From Mesorhizobium tamadayense (GTDB lineage Bacteria > Pseudomonadota > Alphaproteobacteria > Rhizobiales > Rhizobiaceae): a stretch of 64,000 bases of DNA. Shown here piece by piece: positions 44,151 to 53,036 of this stretch (the stretch's first letter is position 1; every line of letters starts with the position of its first letter). Where the stretch lies: assembly GCF_003863365.1 (NCBI RefSeq), contig NZ_RQXT01000001.1, positions 186,001 to 250,000 on the forward strand, given 5' to 3'. Under the pieces are notes generated by a model. The model searched no databases. It worked only from the letters and a program-made list of their open reading frames with translations, and was not told the origin of the DNA. The position numbers and the translations under genes were made by a program.

Positions 44151-44903
44151 TCACCTCGCCAGCGTCAGGTCGACGAAGCCGTCGACGAACAGCGACAGCA
44201 AGGTGCCGATGGCGAAGTAGAAGATGATCAACCCGCCGGCGATGACGAAGGGCAGCGAGATGAAATAGACCGGGATCTGCGGCGTCAGCTTGTTGACGAA
44301 GCCGATCGTCATATTGACCAGTACGGCATAGGCGACGAAGGGGCTGCCGAGCCGGATCACCAGGAAGAAGGCATCCGACACCGTGTCGGTTACGTCGACG
44401 AGCGCCGCCTGCGGGTTGAAGAACACGTTGACCGGGGCGACCGTGTAGGAGGCGACCAGCGCGCGCACGATCTCGTGGTCGAAATCGAAGACGAAGAGCA
44501 GGAGCAGCGCCGAGAACGAGATGATGGCGGCAAGGGCTGCCTGCGGCTCGGGCTCCTCGATCGCCGGTCCGCCCGAGCCGCCATAGCCGATCATCATGGC
44601 GATGGCCGAGCCCATGAAGCGCAATGCTTCCATGTAGAGCCTGGTCATGGCGCCGATCAGCCCGCCGACCAGAAGCTCGGAGACGATCATCGGCGCCAGC
44701 ACCTGCGGGCGCGGATCGACGAACGGGTAGATGCGGTCCCAGAGGAAGGCGAGCAGGCCGCCGGTGGCGGCGACCGACGCGAACAGCCGGACCTGGATCG
44801 GCACGCGGGCGCTCGACAGGCCGGGCATCAGCATGAAGCAGGCGCCGATGCGGCAGAAGGCGAGGAAGGCGGCGATGACGACGCCTTGCGTGAGCGCGTT
44901 CAC
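44151..44903 (-). CDS. fliR: Flagellar export gate protein FliR
   Basis: A 250-residue integral membrane protein of the type III export gate with about six helices. Family-like segments: [23 protein letters not shown] near the N-terminus, [25 protein letters not shown] and [19 protein letters not shown] at the C-terminus. Its GTG start overlaps the flhA stop (GTGA), which implies coupled translation. It forms the core channel with FliP and FliQ. Confidence 0.93.
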   Translation of the reverse strand: MNALTQGVVIAAFLAFCRIGACFMLMPGLSSARVPIQVRLFASVAATGGLLAFLWDRIYPFVDPRPQVLAPMIVSELLVGGLIGAMTRLYMEALRFMGSAIAMMIGYGGSGGPAIEEPEPQAALAAIISFSALLLLFVFDFDHEIVRALVASYTVAPVNVFFNPQAALVDVTDTVSDAFFLVIRLGSPFVAYAVLVNMTIGFVNKLTPQIPVYFISLPFVIAGGLIIFYFAIGTLLSLFVDGFVDLTLAR

Positions 44904-46987
44904 GAAATGGTTCCGAGCACCTTGATCTCGACGCCCTTGGCGATCTCGACATGGGAGAGAACGGGAAGCGTCGTGAAGAGACGCTCGATGATCATGCGCA
45001 CATAGGGGCGCGCGTCGGGTGCGGTGACCAGCACGAAGCGCTCGCCGGCCTCGAGATGCTTGCGGATCGCCTTGGTGGCGTCCTGGCCGAATTCCTCGAG
45101 CTGACGCGGGTCGATGTCGAACTCGCGCACCTCGCCCTTGGCGTCGCGCTTTAGGCTCTGGTGGAAGGCGAGGTCCCAGCGGTTGCCGAGGCGCAGCACC
45201 TTGAGCATGCCGCCCTCGGAGAGATCGCCGCAGATCTGCTGCGCCATGCGGATGCGCACATGCTCGACGATCTGCTCGGTGCGGCGCACATGCGGCGCGA
45301 TCTCGGCGATGGCTTCGATGATGAGATGCAGGTTGCGGATCGAGACGCGCTCGGCGAGCAGGAGCTTCAGCACCGCCTGCAGGCCGGGATATGAGATATG
45401 CGAGGTGCAGATCTCGTCGGCAAGCTTGCGGTATTCGGGATCCAGCCGCTCCAGCAGCGCCTTCATGTCCTTGTAGGACAGAAGCTGCGGCAGGTTGTTG
45501 CGGATGACTTCCGAGAGGTGGGTGAGCAGCACCGACATGTTGTCGGCGAAGGTGTAGTTCTCGCGCTTCAGGTCCTCGGCGAAGGTCTCGAGCACCGAAT
45601 AGGCGCGCATGCCGAAGGCCGGCTCGCGGATCTCCTCGCCGGGGATGTCCGGAACGCCGCGGGTGCCGAGCAGCACCATGACCTCGCCGACGCGCATCTG
45701 GTATTCGGCGACGACGGTGCCGTGGACCTTGATCTGATAGCTCTTCGGCGGGATGGCGAAGTCGTCGGCGACGCGCACCTCCGGCACCACGAAGCCATAT
45801 TGCTGGGCGAATTTCTTGCGCATCTTCGACATGCGGAACACCAGCTCCTGATGCGCGACCAGCAGCCTGGTCGAGAGCTGCTTGCCGATCAGAAGCTCGA
45901 TCTCGGCGGTGGCTAAAGATGCCTTGACCGAGTTCTTTTCTTCCTCGGCCTTGTTCGCCTTCTCCTGGTTCTTCAAAGCTTCCGCGGCAGCCAGCTCGCG
46001 GTTGTGGCGCAGCGGGATGACATAGCCGAGGCCGGCCATGGCGCCGGCAAGCGCAAAGAAGGGAAACAGCGGTAGGCCGGGCATGAGGCCGAGGATGACC
46101 AGCAGTGATGAAGCAACATAGAGCGCGCGCGGATGGGCGCCGAGCTGGCCGAACACCGCCTGGTTGGTGGAGCCGCGGGTGCCGCCCTTGGAGACGAGCA
46201 TGCCGGCGGCGAGCGAGACGATGAGCGCCGGGATCTGGGTGACGAGGCCGTCGCCGACCGACAGCTTGATGAAGACGTCGGCCGCCTGGCCGAGGCCCAT
46301 GCCGTGGCGCAGATAGCCGATGGCGATGCCGCCGACGATGTTGATGGCGGTGATGATGAGGCCGGCAATGGCATCGCCGCGCACGAATTTCGAGGCGCCG
46401 TCCATGGAGCCGAAGAAGGAGGATTCTTCTTCCAGCTCGCGGCGGCGAAGCTGCGCGGTCTTCTCGTCGATCATGCCGGCGGAAAGGTCGGCGTCGATCG
46501 ACATCTGCTTGCCGGGGATGGCGTCGAGGGTGAAGCGTGCGCCGACCTCGGCGATACGGGTGGCGCCCTTGGTGATGACGATGAAGTTCACCACGATCAG
46601 GATCATGAAGACGATGAGGCCGATGACGAAGTCGCTCGACATCACCAGCTTCGAGAAGCCCGAGATGACATAGCCGGCCGCGTGTGTGCCTTCATTGCCG
46701 TGCGACAGGATCATGCGCGTAGTGGCGATGTTGAGCGACAGCCTCAGCATCGTGGCGATCAGCAGCACGGTCGGGAAGGAGGAGAAATCCAGCGGCCGCT
46801 GGATCCACAGCGCCACCATCAGGATCAGCACCGAGAGCGCGATCGAGAAGGCAAGGCCGATGTCGATGAGGAAGGCCGGGATCGGCAGGAACAGCACCGC
46901 CAGGATGACGACGATGCCGAGCGCGAAGAAGACGTCGCGGCCGTCCTTGGCTACTGCGCCGGACGCAAGTGTTTCGCTGATCGCCAT
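44900..46987 (-). CDS. flhA: Flagellar export gate protein FlhA
   Basis: A 695-residue FlhA: about eight membrane helices (17-325) with the FHIPEP-region signature [16 protein letters not shown] and [20 protein letters not shown], then a large cytoplasmic domain (about 350-690) that docks export substrates and chaperones. The ATG at 46987 was chosen because homologues begin close to it; a 20-codon extension upstream is unrelated. In the usual rhizobial order fliQ is next upstream, but here about 4.5 kb of other genes intervenes. Confidence 0.95.
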   Translation of the reverse strand: MAISETLASGAVAKDGRDVFFALGIVVILAVLFLPIPAFLIDIGLAFSIALSVLILMVALWIQRPLDFSSFPTVLLIATMLRLSLNIATTRMILSHGNEGTHAAGYVISGFSKLVMSSDFVIGLIVFMILIVVNFIVITKGATRIAEVGARFTLDAIPGKQMSIDADLSAGMIDEKTAQLRRRELEEESSFFGSMDGASKFVRGDAIAGLIITAINIVGGIAIGYLRHGMGLGQAADVFIKLSVGDGLVTQIPALIVSLAAGMLVSKGGTRGSTNQAVFGQLGAHPRALYVASSLLVILGLMPGLPLFPFFALAGAMAGLGYVIPLRHNRELAAAEALKNQEKANKAEEEKNSVKASLATAEIELLIGKQLSTRLLVAHQELVFRMSKMRKKFAQQYGFVVPEVRVADDFAIPPKSYQIKVHGTVVAEYQMRVGEVMVLLGTRGVPDIPGEEIREPAFGMRAYSVLETFAEDLKRENYTFADNMSVLLTHLSEVIRNNLPQLLSYKDMKALLERLDPEYRKLADEICTSHISYPGLQAVLKLLLAERVSIRNLHLIIEAIAEIAPHVRRTEQIVEHVRIRMAQQICGDLSEGGMLKVLRLGNRWDLAFHQSLKRDAKGEVREFDIDPRQLEEFGQDATKAIRKHLEAGERFVLVTAPDARPYVRMIIERLFTTLPVLSHVEIAKGVEIKVLGTIS

Positions 46988-47166
46988 ATCGTCCCCGAAA
47001 TCCAGAACTGCCATGCGCATGGCAGGTGCTCGACCGTAACCGGCCAAGCTTGCGCGAAGGTGGGAGAGCGGCTACTGCAGCATTCGCCGGGCGCTGCGGC
47101 GCGGGCGCGCCGGTTCGTCCAATTGTCTGATCGAAGCTTCCGACAGGCTTGCTGAGAGGAAGAAAA

Positions 47167-47466
47167 ATGCTCCTGATCATCGGCACCATTCGCCTGCCGC
47201 CGGAGCGGGTTGCGGCGGCCAGGCCGGCCATGGAGCGGATGATCTCGGCGAGCCGCGCCGAATCCGGCTGCCGCGAATATTCCTATGCGCAGGATGTTCT
47301 CGATCCCGGCTTGATCCATGTCTCGGAAGCCTGGAGCGACCGCGCCGCGCTCGACGCGCATTTCAAGTCGGCGCATATCGCCGAATGGCGCGCGAGCTGG
47401 GCAGAGCTTGGGATTGGGGACCGGAACCTCACACTCTACGAAGCAGGCGAGGGTATCGCGATCTGA
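47167..47466 (+). CDS. Antibiotic biosynthesis monooxygenase (ABM) fold protein
   Basis: A 99-residue dimeric alpha/beta barrel: MLLIIGTIRLPPERVAAARP, then SGCREYSYAQDVLDPGLIHVSEAWSD and LDAHFKSAHIAEW. Proteins of this fold act on quinones, haem or reactive aldehydes. AGAGGA precedes the ATG. It starts the plus-strand pair that interrupts the flagellar gene order. Confidence 0.82.
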   Translation: MLLIIGTIRLPPERVAAARPAMERMISASRAESGCREYSYAQDVLDPGLIHVSEAWSDRAALDAHFKSAHIAEWRASWAELGIGDRNLTLYEAGEGIAI

Positions 47467-47471
47467 CGATT

Positions 47472-47574
47472 AGGGCGGTTCACCGTTTTCACGGAAACGG
47501 CGAACCCTCTATCTCTTTGTTTTGACGCAATTCCGGACAGAAAGCCGTTTCACACTTTTCCTGGAATTGCTCTA
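47472..47574. repeat. Two adjacent dispersed palindromes
   Basis: First unit 47472-47507: AGGGCGGTTC..GAACCCT with an inner CCGTTTTC/GAAACGG-type stem. Second unit 47522-47574: TTGACGCAATTCCGG...CTGGAATTGCTCTA. They separate the ABM and ClC genes and match the units at 25914-25968 and 73-121. Confidence 0.8.
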
Positions 47575-47601
47575 ATCGACGCAACGCCAAAATGGCGCCA
47601 C

Positions 47602-49476
47602 ATGCGGTCGGCATTGCGGTTGTCACGCACCGCCGCCGAGCGCATCAGGCACGGCACCTTTCCATCCTCCGCATACCCCCGGCGAACCGCTCCGTTGCCT
47701 GCCAGAAACGATCCGCAAGTCTACGCCCGCCGGCTTCGCGCGGTGCTGATCAACTCGATCCCCGTGCTCGAGGCGCGCGGCATCGTCATCGTGCTGATGG
47801 CAGGCATGGTCGGCGTGATCGCGGGCGCGCTGGTCACCGGCATGAGCGCGCTGGTGCAAGCCATGCACTTCCTGCTCTTCGACGTGCAGCCGGGCGGGCG
47901 GCTTTCGGCCATGTTCTCGCTGGCCAATCCGGTGCAGGCGATGTTTCCGGCGATCGGCGGCCTGCTGCTCGGCCTTTCGGTGATCTGGCTAAGAAGGCGG
48001 AAGTTCAGAACGCCGGTCGACCCGATCGAGGCCAACGCACTCTATGGCGGGCGCATGTCGCTCACCGACACGTTCATCATCGTCGTCCAGACCATGATCT
48101 CCAGCGGCTTCGGCGCCTCGGTCGGGCTGGAAGCCGGCTACACGCAGATCGGTTCGGGCATCGCCTCGTGGCTGGCGCGCGCCTTTCGGCTGCGCCGCAA
48201 CGACGTGCGCATCCTGGTTGGCTGCGGCGCCGCCGGCGCTATCGCGGCCGCCTTCGACGCGCCGCTGACCGGCGCCTTCTACGGCTTCGAGCTGGTCATC
48301 GGCATCTACTCGGTGGCCAATGTCGCGCCGGTCATGACGGCCGCGGTCGCGGCCTTGCTGACGGCGGAAATGTTCGGCGGCGTGCCGTTTCCGCTGGAAC
48401 TTTCCGGCCTGCCGACGCTAACCGCCGGCCAATACCTGCCGTTCCTCCTGCTGGGACTCCTCGGTGGGGCGGCGTCTATCGCGATCATGCATCTGGTGAG
48501 CATTGTCGAGCGCGTCTTTGTGCGGCTGGCGATCGACGCTTCGGTCAGGCCCTTCATCGGCGGCATCGTTGTCGGGGTGCTCGGACTGATCACGCCGCAG
48601 GTGCTTTCCAGCGGGCATGGCGCGCTGCATCGCGAGTTCGCCATGAACTACGCGCTTCCCGTGGTGGCCAGCGTTTTCGTGCTGAAGCTGGCGGCTTCGG
48701 CGATCTCGCTCGGCTCCGGTTTTCGCGGCGGCCTGTTCTTTGCTTCGCTGTTCCTGGGCGCCCTGCTCGGCAAGGTCTTTGCCGGCGTCATGGCGCTGAC
48801 CGCGCCTTCGGCCGGCATCGATCCGGCGGTCGCCGCCGTGGTCGGCATGACCTCGCTTGCCGTCGGTGTCGTCGGCGGTCCGCTGACCATGACTTTTCTC
48901 GCGCTGGAATCGACCCGCGACCTGACGCTCACCGGCGTGGTGCTGGCGGCCTCGATCATGTCGGCGATCCTGGTGCGCGAGACCTTCGGCTACTCCTTCT
49001 CGACCTGGCGCTTCCATCTGCGCGGCGAGACGATCCGCAGCGCCCATGACATCGGCTGGATGCGCAGCCTCAATGTCGGCTCGATGATGCGCAAGGACGT
49101 CCGCACCATCGATGCCTCGACCACGCTGGCCGAATTCCGCAAGGAGATCCCGCTCGGCTCCGCGCAGCGCGTTATCGCCGTCGAAGAAGGCCAGCACTAT
49201 GTCGGCGTGCTGCTCGTTCCCGAGTTGCACAGCGATCTCTCCGACGGAGAGACACCGGTGCAGGCGCTCGCCCGGTTCAAGGACGCGGTGCTGGTGCCGT
49301 CGATGAACGTCCGGTCCGCCGCCGAGACCTTCCAGCGCGCCGGCGCGGAAGAACTGGCGGTCGTGGAGGATTTCGACGACCGCACTGTTCTGGGTCTGCT
49401 TACCGAGAGCCACTTGATGCGACGCTATGCCGAGGAGCTCGACAAGGCGCGCAGAGACCTGTCGGGGGAAGGGTAG
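47602..49476 (+). CDS. ClC chloride channel/transporter with C-terminal CBS pair
   Basis: A 624-residue protein: ClC membrane domain (about 50-450) and a CBS pair (about 475-610). The first selectivity segment reads SSGFGASVGLEAGYTQ, where typical bacterial ClCs have GREGP; the Glu is kept in GLEAG but the Arg and Pro are changed. The third segment is GSGFRGGLFFASLFLGA. A functional Cl- transporter or channel is likely but its gating may differ. An in-frame upstream extension is possible; the first ATG was used. Confidence 0.88.
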   Translation: MRSALRLSRTAAERIRHGTFPSSAYPRRTAPLPARNDPQVYARRLRAVLINSIPVLEARGIVIVLMAGMVGVIAGALVTGMSALVQAMHFLLFDVQPGGRLSAMFSLANPVQAMFPAIGGLLLGLSVIWLRRRKFRTPVDPIEANALYGGRMSLTDTFIIVVQTMISSGFGASVGLEAGYTQIGSGIASWLARAFRLRRNDVRILVGCGAAGAIAAAFDAPLTGAFYGFELVIGIYSVANVAPVMTAAVAALLTAEMFGGVPFPLELSGLPTLTAGQYLPFLLLGLLGGAASIAIMHLVSIVERVFVRLAIDASVRPFIGGIVVGVLGLITPQVLSSGHGALHREFAMNYALPVVASVFVLKLAASAISLGSGFRGGLFFASLFLGALLGKVFAGVMALTAPSAGIDPAVAAVVGMTSLAVGVVGGPLTMTFLALESTRDLTLTGVVLAASIMSAILVRETFGYSFSTWRFHLRGETIRSAHDIGWMRSLNVGSMMRKDVRTIDASTTLAEFRKEIPLGSAQRVIAVEEGQHYVGVLLVPELHSDLSDGETPVQALARFKDAVLVPSMNVRSAAETFQRAGAEELAVVEDFDDRTVLGLLTESHLMRRYAEELDKARRDLSGEG

Positions 49477-49495
49477 GTCCGCCCATCCCGCAAGA

Positions 49496-51139
49496 TTAAT
49501 GCTCGATCGGCCCCTTGGGCGAGACAAGCGCCGTCCCTGCCGTCGTCGGCCTTTCGATCATGCGGCGCACGCGCGGCGGGTTCTCGCCGCTGTGCAGCGC
49601 GCGGATGCGCTCGCCGACCACGGCGTCGGCATGGGTGGCGCGCCGGTTGTGGCGGATGTATTCGACCCAGGTCGGCGTGTGGTAGTGCTCGATCCAGATC
49701 CCCGGATTTTCGAGATCGCGCGCCAGCGTCCAGTTGCGGGCACCGTCGCGGCGGCGGATGCGGCCGCGCTCGGCCATGGTGGCGAGGAATTCCGGCACGT
49801 CCTCCTCGCGGATGATGTATTCGATCATGATGGCGATCGGGCCGCTGCGCGGCTTCAGATCGAGCGCCAGCATCGGCTCCTTGAAACGGTTGAGCGGATC
49901 GAGGTTGAGAGCGGTCTGCTGCGGCAGCGGCAGGAACAAGCCGATGGCGCCGCCCGCCAGCATGGCGACGGCGGCGGCCATCAACGCCGTCTCCGCGCCA
50001 TGGGCGTCGGCGACGACGCCCCAGATCCAGCTGCCAAGCGCGATGCCGCCGAAGGTCGCCGTCTGGTAGATCGACAGCACGCGGCCGACCACCCAGCGCG
50101 GCGTCGACATCTGCACCGTGACGTTGAAGTGCGAGAGCGCGATCACCCAGCAGGCGCCGCCGATGAGCAGGCCGGCCGATGTCTGCCAGGCGTTTTGGCT
50201 GACGGCGGCGTTGAAGGCGCAGAGCGCGAAGCCGGCGAAGGCGGCGCGCACCATCGTTTCGCTGGAGAGCAACTGCCTCAGCCGCACGCTTATCAGCGCG
50301 CCGCCGACGGCGCCGATGCCGAAGGCGCCGAGCATGATGCCGTAGGTCAGCGCATCGCCCTTGACGACGTCGCGCGCCACCAGCGGCAACAGCGCTAGCA
50401 CCGCTCCGGCGCTGAAGCCGAAGGCCGAGCCTCTCGCCAGCACCTTGCCGATGTTGGGAGACATGGCGACATAGCGCAGGCCGGCGCCCATCGCAGCACC
50501 CAGCGACTCGCGCGGCAGCGTTTGCTCAGGCAGTGCTGGCTTCCAGCGGAACAGCACGACGATCAGCCCGACATAGCTGACGGCGTTGGCGGCGAAGGCC
50601 GCCGCCGCACCCGCGGCGGCAACGATCACGCCGCCGATCGCCGGGCCAACGCTGCGTGTTATGTTGAAGCCCATCGAGTTGAGCGCGATCGCCGCCGGCA
50701 CCTTGGCGCGCGGCACCATGTCGCCGACCGAGGCCTGCCATGACGGGCTGTTGAGCGCCGTGCCGCTGTCGATCAGGAAAGTGAAGGCCAGCAGCGTCCA
50801 AGGCGTCATCCAGCCGAACCAGGTGAACAAGGTGAGCAGCGCCGAGACGACCAGCATGAAGGTCTGCGCCACCAGCATGACCTTGCGGCGGTTGAAGCTG
50901 TCGGCGATGGCGCCGGCAATGAGCGCGAACAGCATGATCGGCAAGGTGGTCGAGGCCTGGACCAACGCCACCTGGTACGAAGAGGTGGCGATGGTCGTCA
51001 TCATCCAGGCGGCGCCGACCCCCTGGATCAGGCCGCCGAAATTCGATACCAGGCTTGCCGACCAGACGGCACGGAAGATGCCGTGCCGGAACGGCGCCAG
51101 CGCCGAGACGCGTTCGCTTTCCGGCTCGTCGTCGATCAT
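49496..51139 (-). CDS. MFS_3 family transporter with C-terminal ABM-like domain
   Basis: A 547-residue major facilitator: twelve helices (about 20-405; FRAVWSASLVSNFGGLIQGVG at helix 1, FNRRKVMLVAQ in loop 2-3), as in EntS-like MFS_3 proteins. The C-terminal 120 residues (IAIMIEYIIREEDVPEFLATMAERGRIRRRDG) form a soluble ferredoxin-like/ABM-type domain found in part of the family. Substrate unknown. The ATG at 51139 matches homologues; an upstream frame of 33 codons is not conserved-looking. Transcribed towards the ClC gene. Confidence 0.85.
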   Translation of the reverse strand: MIDDEPESERVSALAPFRHGIFRAVWSASLVSNFGGLIQGVGAAWMMTTIATSSYQVALVQASTTLPIMLFALIAGAIADSFNRRKVMLVAQTFMLVVSALLTLFTWFGWMTPWTLLAFTFLIDSGTALNSPSWQASVGDMVPRAKVPAAIALNSMGFNITRSVGPAIGGVIVAAAGAAAAFAANAVSYVGLIVVLFRWKPALPEQTLPRESLGAAMGAGLRYVAMSPNIGKVLARGSAFGFSAGAVLALLPLVARDVVKGDALTYGIMLGAFGIGAVGGALISVRLRQLLSSETMVRAAFAGFALCAFNAAVSQNAWQTSAGLLIGGACWVIALSHFNVTVQMSTPRWVVGRVLSIYQTATFGGIALGSWIWGVVADAHGAETALMAAAVAMLAGGAIGLFLPLPQQTALNLDPLNRFKEPMLALDLKPRSGPIAIMIEYIIREEDVPEFLATMAERGRIRRRDGARNWTLARDLENPGIWIEHYHTPTWVEYIRHNRRATHADAVVGERIRALHSGENPPRVRRMIERPTTAGTALVSPKGPIEH

Positions 51140-51520
51140 GATCGCTGTCCCGCCTTCATTTGTTGTCTTGCGTTCGCCGCGCGTCAGGGTCGCGCCGGCG
51201 ACTCGCCAAAGGATCGCGGTCCAACAACAGGAAGGCAAAGGCGAAAATGCGTCGGCGAAGCTTTAAGCCAAGCATCTTGCCGGTCTGGACCAAACTTCGG
51301 CTGCTTCGTGCCTCGGGCCCAAGCACGCAGCGCTGCCGAAGCCGGCGTAGCCTCCAATCTAAAGCATGTCGCGTGAAAAAGGGTTCACGCGACCTGCTTT
51401 AGGTCTTTGATTTTAAGCATGTCTTTGTCCCGAAACCGCTGCACACTTTCGGGAGACATGCTTTAGCCACGACAGGGCCGGCCACAAGCGACCCGGTTCA
51501 TGACCCGAGAGGGTCGTGGA
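51140..51520. other. Gene-free interval with repeats, MFS to fliQ
   Basis: 381 bp between the MFS start and the fliQ stop. Its right half is occupied by the two palindromes at 51359-51463. The left half should hold the MFS promoter; no clear promoter or gene was seen. Confidence 0.6.
51359..51463. repeat. Two dispersed palindromes bordering the non-flagellar genes
   Basis: Unit one, 51359-51402: CTAAAGCA with GTCGCGTGAA/TTCACGCGAC and TGCTTTAG. Unit two, 51415-51463: AAGCATGTCT/AGACATGCTT with inner CCCGAAA/TTTCGGG. Unit two matches the copies at 36262-36314 and 56891-56943. Confidence 0.85.
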
Positions 51521-51787
51521 TCAGAAACCGTGCTCGATGCGTTCGAAGATGACGTTGGTGAAGGCCGAGATCTGGCTGCCGATGAACGGGCCGGTCAGCG
51601 CCACCACCAGCATGATGGCGACGATCTTGGGCACGAAGGTGAGCGTGATTTCCTGGATCTGGGTCAGCGCCTGGATGAGCGCGATGCCGATGCCGACCGC
51701 CATGGCCACAAGCACGACAGGGGCGGAAGCGGTGAGCACCGTCCACACCGCGTACTGGACGATATCGAGGGCGTCGGCCTCGTTCAT
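51521..51787 (-). CDS. fliQ: Flagellar export gate protein FliQ
   Basis: 88 residues, two membrane helices (about 15-40 and 52-75): MNEADALDIVQYAVWTVL, PVVLVAMAVGIGIALIQALTQIQE and LTFVPKIVAIM are typical FliQ. It is a component of the export channel with FliP and FliR. It follows flgD by 22 nt on the same strand. Confidence 0.95.
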   Translation of the reverse strand: MNEADALDIVQYAVWTVLTASAPVVLVAMAVGIGIALIQALTQIQEITLTFVPKIVAIMLVVALTGPFIGSQISAFTNVIFERIEHGF

Positions 51788-51809
51788 GGGCAGACCCGTA
51801 TGAAATCGG

Positions 51810-52217
51810 CTAGGCGGCCGGCTTGATCGATACGCCAGCGCCGACGGGGACCTCGGTGCCGTCCTGCAGCACCGCTATCAGGCCGCTGCTGGCGAGTTTC
51901 ACCGAAGCCACGGTCCCCGTGGTATTGCCGTCGGCGGAAGTGATCGAGCGACCGATCAGCGCATCCGCCTGCGACAGCGCCGAGGACTGCATGATCTGGT
52001 CGAGCTTGCTGTTGGTCTGGACCGATTGCTCGACCTGCGAGAAGGTCGCGAGCTGCGCGACATACTGCGTCGAATCCATCGGCTTGGTCGGGTCCTGGTT
52101 CTTCATCTCGGCAATCAGAAGCTTCAGGAACGACTGATAGTCGACGGCGGTCTTCGAGGTCGAGGTGGTGGTCGAGTTGGCGCCTGCCGGAATGGTCGTC
52201 GTCATGTCCACGGTCAT
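51810..52217 (-). CDS. flgD: Flagellar hook-capping protein FlgD
   Basis: A 135-residue short FlgD. It has the conserved N-terminal SFLKLLIAEMKNQDPTKPMDSTQYVAQLATFSQVEQS motif (30-68) and a truncated C-terminal part, usual in rhizobia. It scaffolds hook assembly. flbT ends 6 nt upstream. Confidence 0.93.
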   Translation of the reverse strand: MTVDMTTTIPAGANSTTTSTSKTAVDYQSFLKLLIAEMKNQDPTKPMDSTQYVAQLATFSQVEQSVQTNSKLDQIMQSSALSQADALIGRSITSADGNTTGTVASVKLASSGLIAVLQDGTEVPVGAGVSIKPAA

Positions 52218-52223
52218 CGGTCT

Positions 52224-52661
52224 CTATGCTCCCATAGCCAGCGCGCGCGGCGCTTCCGGAACGTCGTCATTGCCGCCAAGCGCCTGGCGCTCGAGCGGAT
52301 AAAGCGCGCGGATCGCCTTCAGCGCGTCGTAGATATGATCCTCGCCGACCATGCGGTCGATCTGCTTCAGCGCGCTGCAGATATCCTGATTGTCGAAGCT
52401 CGCGATCAGCATCGGCAGCGAGCGGCGGAACATGTCGCGGGCCTCGGAGGCGCCCGACGGGTTCATCAGCATGATCTGCACGATGAAGTAGAGCTGCCTG
52501 AGCGGCGTCGAGGCCTGCTCGGCCTGGATGACATGGCTTTCCAGAAGGAACTGGACGTCGTTCATCAGCTCGATGGTGACCTTGCGGTCAACCCGGATGA
52601 CGGCGCCGTTGACGTAGATCTTCTCGTTCGGCTTCAGCGAGATCTTCAGCGTGTTGGTCAT
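52224..52661 (-). CDS. flbT: Flagellin translation regulator FlbT
   Basis: A 145-residue alphaproteobacterial regulator that acts on flagellin mRNA stability/translation in Caulobacter and Brucella. Segments: SLKPNEKIYVNGAVIRVDRK, VQFLLESHVIQAEQASTPLRQLYFIVQIMLM. Its start overlaps the flaF stop (ATGA). Confidence 0.93.
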   Translation of the reverse strand: MTNTLKISLKPNEKIYVNGAVIRVDRKVTIELMNDVQFLLESHVIQAEQASTPLRQLYFIVQIMLMNPSGASEARDMFRRSLPMLIASFDNQDICSALKQIDRMVGEDHIYDALKAIRALYPLERQALGGNDDVPEAPRALAMGA

Positions 52662-53005
52662 TGGATGCCGTCTCGGATGATCTGGGAGACCTCGATCAAT
52701 CCTTCGAAATTGTTGGTGCGGCCCTGTCGGATGTCCTCCGTCTCACGCAGCAGCCATAGACCGATCGAGATCAGGTTGGCGCGCAGTTCCTTGGGCAGCG
52801 CATTGTCGCTGGAGCCGAGATCCTCGACGAAAGTGGTCCAGATGCGACTGGTGAAGTGCAGCGCCTCGATCGCCTCCATCGACTCCGGCCCGACGGCCGA
52901 TGCCGCGGACAGCATGTCGATCGAACGGGTGAGCAACTGCCGCTCCCGGTCCTTGGCGTCGGCGACGGAGTCGGTCTGGATGTCGGCGTAGGAGAATTGA
53001 TACAT
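52658..53005 (-). CDS. flaF: Flagellar biosynthesis regulator FlaF
   Basis: A 115-residue helical protein (MYQFSYADI, DRERQLLTRSIDML, then ELRANLISIGLWLLRETEDIRQG) matching alphaproteobacterial FlaF, which is needed for flagellin secretion and works against FlbT. It overlaps flbT by 4 nt. Confidence 0.93.
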   Translation of the reverse strand: MYQFSYADIQTDSVADAKDRERQLLTRSIDMLSAASAVGPESMEAIEALHFTSRIWTTFVEDLGSSDNALPKELRANLISIGLWLLRETEDIRQGRTNNFEGLIEVSQIIRDGIQ

Positions 53006-53036
53006 CGTCGGAGCTCCGGCGTGCCGGTGAGAGTGT

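Noticed and set aside
47048..51520. Genomic island carried by an integrase or transposon
   Set aside because: No integrase, transposase, tRNA or att-like direct repeat at the borders; only dispersed palindromes. A recombination origin remains open but a mobile element is not supported.
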